This document shows positions 62,067 through 64,000 of a DNA stretch of 64,000 nt, piece after piece; the stretch's first letter is position 1, and the number at the start of each line of letters is the position of its first letter. This DNA comes from a virus, in the IMG/VR virus record IMGVR_UViG_3300048672_001165, positions 1 through 64,000 of that record; one strand, 5' to 3'. The notes beneath the pieces are model-generated. The model had not been told where the DNA came from, did no database searches, and saw only the letters and a program-made list of their open reading frames with translations. The position numbers and the translations under genes are program-made.

Positions 62067-62110
62067 GCATAAAAGGCAGGCCTAAGAGCCTGCCCCATAT
62101 GCCGCACTGC
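62067..62110 (+). terminator. Terminator, copy 3 of the GGCAGGC hairpin
   Basis: GCAGCATAAAA box, GGCAGGC/GCCTGCC around a changed loop CTAAGA (about 62076-62095), then CCATATGCCGC. Confidence 0.8.
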
Positions 62111-62125
62111 AATTTTTTCTAATCA

Positions 62126-62165
62126 CATATCACTAAGATGAAGTAGGGAATGTATCTCTACAACT
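62126..62165 (+). promoter_or_regulatory. Early-type promoter box with leader hairpin carrying a compensatory change
   Basis: CATATCAC at 62126-62133; leader stem GTAGGGA (62143-62149), loop ATGTA, TCTCTAC (62155-62161). Compared with GTAAGGA/TCTTTAC at 10679 and 19752, one A-T pair has become G-C on both sides, which preserves pairing. TTAGGAG then leads to the ATG at 62179. The upstream 30 bases match those at 19716-19746. Confidence 0.7.
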
Positions 62166-62178
62166 TAGGAGTATTACC

Positions 62179-62448
62179 ATGTCTGTCCGTCAAACCCTGA
62201 GCGTCTCGACTTCGGTCGAGACGTTTTTGTTTAACTTCAGCTCGACTTCGGTCGAGCTGGTTCTGAACCAGCGCGTGGCTGGCCGCGTTCGCGCGGCCAC
62301 AGTCCGCGCTTTGTTCGCGGCCGCAGTGGCCGCCTTCTCGGCCGGCGCTGGCGCCGCCGAGGTGGATGACTATTGCGACAACGCGGTCGTCGCCGGGCTG
62401 AACTGGCAAGCGGCGATCGATGACATATTCACTGCAGCGATGCAGTGA
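62179..62448 (+). CDS. Small unknown early-type protein, mRNA a chain of hairpins (89 aa)
   Basis: Protein: Ala/Val/Ser-rich, a repeated S-T-S-V-E unit, an Ala-rich central helix (A-A-A-V-A-A-F-S-A-G-A-G-A-A), acidic end; no clear function. The coding DNA is nearly continuous inverted repeats: CGTCTCGAC, loop TTCG, GTCGAGACG (62202-62223); CAGCTCGAC, loop TTCG, GTCGAGCTG (62238-62259); CTGGTTC/GAACCAG (62257-62271); GGCCGCG, loop TTCG, CGCGGCC (62281-62298); GCGGCC/GGCCGC (62317-62333); and TTCACTGCA, loop GCGA, TGCAGTGAA (62428-62449) covering the stop codon. It is hard to rule out that the RNA, not the peptide, is the selected product. Confidence 0.6.
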   Translation: MSVRQTLSVSTSVETFLFNFSSTSVELVLNQRVAGRVRAATVRALFAAAVAAFSAGAGAAEVDDYCDNAVVAGLNWQAAIDDIFTAAMQ

Positions 62449-62463
62449 AGTTTCCCAGTAGTG

Positions 62464-62496
62464 AGAAAGAGGGTCAGTAGGCTCTCTTTCTTTTGC
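62464..62496 (+). terminator. Weak terminator between 62179 and 62544 genes
   Basis: AGAAAGAG (62464-62471) with CTCTTTCT (62484-62491), then TTTGCC. The next gene has no promoter box, so read-through is likely. Confidence 0.55.
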
Positions 62497-62543
62497 CTGT
62501 GCTTACCAGGCTTTGTAGTAAGCAAATCAATTAGGAGTGAATT

Positions 62544-62891
62544 ATGTCTTTCTACGCTGATGTTCTTGCCGGGCGAGTTCAAATGCCCCACCCGCAGTCA
62601 TGGGACAGCGTGTTTGGGGGCTTTGACCAGATTGAGGGGGCGACTCAGGCCGCCTCGCTGGCGAAGATCCCCAGCTGCCGCTGGGGTATTCTGGCGTTCG
62701 ACGACCAGAATACCAACCCGGTCGCCATCCCCATTTTCCCCCGGCTTGGGGGAAATGGCCTGGAAGAGGCGGTTCAGGCCGCCGCTGCGGTGGCCGGCAT
62801 CTTGTACTCGACCACCCACGTGGTCGACGTGCGGCTGCGCGTGGCGGCTGTCCTGCCTGGCCTGCAAAGTCACGCCAGCTTCACCTTCTGA
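62544..62891 (+). CDS. Small unknown early-type protein with hairpin-dense coding DNA (115 aa)
   Basis: Function unknown; no signal or membrane segment. TTAGGAG precedes the ATG. Coding hairpins: CCCCAGC, loop TGCC, GCTGGGG (62669-62686); GGTATTCTGG/CCAGAATACC (62685-62714); CCATTT..CCCCC/GGGGG AAATGG (62731-62758, one bulge); GGCCTG/CAGGCC (62758-62780); TCGACCAC, loop CCAC, GTGGTCGA (62808-62827). The two stems at 62669-62714 share bases 62685-62686, showing how tightly they are packed. Confidence 0.68.
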   Translation: MSFYADVLAGRVQMPHPQSWDSVFGGFDQIEGATQAASLAKIPSCRWGILAFDDQNTNPVAIPIFPRLGGNGLEEAVQAAAAVAGILYSTTHVVDVRLRVAAVLPGLQSHASFTF

Positions 62892-62916
62892 AGGGGGGTT
62901 ATCATGACCCCCTTCA
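62889..62916 (+). promoter_or_regulatory. Hairpin masking the ribosome site and start codon of the 62904 gene
   Basis: TGAAGGGGG (62889-62897) pairs with CCCCCTTCA (62908-62916). The GGGGGG ribosome site lies in the left arm, the ATG (62904-62906) in the loop, and the right arm is within the new gene. The left arm contains the stop codon of 62544. Translating ribosomes would open the stem, so the second gene should depend on translation of the first. Confidence 0.65.
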
Positions 62917-63587
62917 ACGAGCCGCGCGTTTACGCGGCGGGGTTGTCTACGGACGACCCCACGCAGGCCTTCGCTTATGGCGAAGGCCTCTTCGTCCGGC
63001 AGCGCAACAAGGTGGCGTTCACTACGTCCGGCAATTTCATTGCCGAGCTGGCGCAGGGGCTCTGGTACCAGATCAATGGTACCCGGGTGAAAAAGCCCGC
63101 CACGGCGGTGATTAAGCCGGACATCGCAGTCCGGGCGTTTTCGCATGACCGCTACATGGCGGTGATGTCAGAAATCGCCACGGACTGCGAAGCGGTCCAG
63201 GGGTTGCTGGAAGGACAGCCCCTGGTCCAGAACTTAGACCTAGTGCCGCGAATGGCACCGCATACGCCAGCTGCCCCGGGAGAAATCCCGGAATTTAAGC
63301 TGGTGGCATCGCCGAACAGCGGCAGCTCCTTCACGTCGGATGTAAAGTTCGACGTGAAGTTTGGCAATCTGTCTTTCCGAGACGAGACGGGCAACCGCAT
63401 CGTCGTGAACGACCTGCTTCCGTATGCGCAGGAGGCATTTCGATTTGACGTGACTATCATGAAGTTTCAGCAGCTGGCCGCCCTGGTGCGGCTGGCGCTG
63501 ACCTTTAATGAAAGTCAGACGTCTTGGAAAATCCAATGGGTCTTCGTGCCGCAAACCGGGCTGTATTACAGCCTTGAGGCGGCATAA
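62904..63587 (+). CDS. Unknown early-type protein with hairpin-dense coding DNA (227 aa)
   Basis: Function unknown; mixed alpha/beta with a Pro-rich linker (about 108-125). Coding hairpins: AGGCCTTCGC, loop TTATG, GCGAAGGCCT (62965-62989); CGGCAAT/ATTGCCG (about 63031-63048); GGTACC/GGTACC (63065-63083); GGACTGC, loop GAA, GCGGTCC (about 63182-63200); GTGCC/GGCAC (about 63243-63257); CCGGGA, GNRA loop GAAA, TCCCGG (63276-63291) nested in CCAGCT/AGCTGG; CTTCACGTCG/CGACGTGAAG (63329-63359); GGCTGTA/TACAGCC near the end. The final Ala and stop codon form the GGCATAAA box. Confidence 0.72.
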   Translation: MTPFNEPRVYAAGLSTDDPTQAFAYGEGLFVRQRNKVAFTTSGNFIAELAQGLWYQINGTRVKKPATAVIKPDIAVRAFSHDRYMAVMSEIATDCEAVQGLLEGQPLVQNLDLVPRMAPHTPAAPGEIPEFKLVASPNSGSSFTSDVKFDVKFGNLSFRDETGNRIVVNDLLPYAQEAFRFDVTIMKFQQLAALVRLALTFNESQTSWKIQWVFVPQTGLYYSLEAA

Positions 63588-63642
63588 AGCCCAGAGGCGT
63601 ACAAAGGATTAAACCCCCTTTGTACGCCTCTTTATTTTTTCT
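63581..63642. terminator. Bidirectional terminator between convergent genes
   Basis: GGCATAAA box at the stop codon; perfect 15-bp stem AGAGGCGTACAAAGG (63593-63607) with CCTTTGTACGCCTCT (63617-63631), then TTATTTTTTCTC. On the minus strand it ends the truncated 63642 gene. Confidence 0.9.
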
Positions 63643-64000
63643 CACTTTTTCTTCTGAGAGGCCATGAATGAATCATAGTTCATGGCAGGCACACCAATGG
63701 TCATTTCATCAGGTGCCATAGAGACTTCTACAGTACTCTCATCGAGTTGAGGGGCGCTGCGGGCTGCTCCGTTTTCTACGCGGCCAATCGCTTTCAAACC
63801 ACCTTGATCTAGCAAAGCAGCAATCAAACCAGCAGCTTGTGCATTGGCGTTAGCTGCTGTATCATCCACCTTCAGCTTAGCCAGTTGAATAGCAGCATGG
63901 TCCATATCGCGCAGCAAACTACCCAGCGCTCCTATTTTCTCACTGTGCATCTTGCCCAGGTCTTCACCTGCAGCAGCCACAATAGAGTTTACCAGCGCTT
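63642..64000 (-). CDS. Unknown protein, truncated by the window edge (at least 119 aa)
   Basis: The reading frame continues to the edge without a stop. The first codons seen at the edge read A-L-V-N-S-I-V-A-A-A-G, so a GTG at 63980 is probably internal rather than the start. Ala-rich helical segment (A-N-A-N-A-Q-A-A-G-L-I-A-A-L-L), acidic region, C-terminus M-A-S-Q-K-K-K. No family recognised. Confidence 0.6.
   Translation of the reverse strand, partial: ALVNSIVAAAGEDLGKMHSEKIGALGSLLRDMDHAAIQLAKLKVDDTAANANAQAAGLIAALLDQGGLKAIGRVENGAARSAPQLDESTVEVSMAPDEMTIGVPAMNYDSFMASQKKK

Noticed and set aside
1-64000. tRNA genes, CRISPR arrays, insertion sequences, reverse transcriptase or diversity-generating elements
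   Set aside because: I found no cloverleaf with a T-loop motif outside genes, no regularly spaced direct repeats, no transposase motifs and no reverse-transcriptase motif.
1-64000. Chimallin, PhuZ tubulin and multisubunit RNA polymerase genes as proof of a nucleus-forming phage
   Set aside because: None of the proteins shows tubulin GGGTG(S/T)G or RNA polymerase NADFDGD motifs. The phiKZ-type placement stays tentative.

Overview
The window is part of a jumbo tailed-phage genome with myovirus-type structural genes. Genes are packed on both strands. I recognise a very strongly codon-biased major capsid protein (741 aa), a portal-like protein (879 aa), a giant fibre (3242 aa), three paralogous ~1000 aa fibres, a fibre-assembly protein, a DnaB-type helicase, a RecA-like ATPase, a RuvC-like resolvase, an RNase H fusion, a CYTH-like protein and a spanin-like overlapping pair. 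A lipoprotein and a secreted protein point to a Gram-negative host. The GC-rich codon use of the most highly expressed genes suggests a GC-rich proteobacterium, but this is inference. Capsid and portal lengths and TATATTAC-type promoter boxes resemble phiKZ-type (nucleus-forming) jumbo phages. However, no multisubunit RNA polymerase, chimallin or PhuZ gene lies in this window, so that assignment is tentative.

Layout. 0-9.8 kb: the giant fibre gene (minus). 10.0-14.2 kb: six small plus-strand genes forming a diverged paralogous family. 14.2-15.8 kb: DnaB-like helicase (minus). 16.1-19.1 kb: a small gene and the capsid gene. 19.2-22.2 kb: four very small genes and a coiled-coil membrane protein behind early-type promoters. 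22.3-36.0 kb: head/neck-type and unknown large proteins, portal (minus), RuvC-like, membrane proteins, CYTH-like. 36.2-47.8 kb: tail adaptor, three fibres and their assembly protein. 47.9-52.7 kb: four tail or virion genes (minus). 52.8-62.1 kb: spanin-like pair, RNase H fusion, small unknowns, RecA-like ATPase, abundant secreted protein, unknowns. 62.1-63.6 kb: a GC-rich early-type gene trio. 63.6-64.0 kb: a truncated minus gene.

Main unexplained signals. (1) Seven small genes behind early-type promoters (10726, 11459, 19799, 20208, 62179, 62544 and 62904), plus part of 10063, have coding sequences built from back-to-back perfect inverted repeats, with UUCG or GNRA tetraloops in places and stems of up to 12 bp. 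(2) The promoters share a TATATTAC, CATATCAC or TATATAAC box followed 4-10 nt later by a leader stem-loop. One such stem is conserved in three leaders, with one compensatory base-pair change. (3) At least twenty intergenic sites carry a GGCATAAAA or TTTTATGCC box at terminator hairpins. (4) Both RecA-fold ATPases have Tyr in place of the last Walker A glycine.
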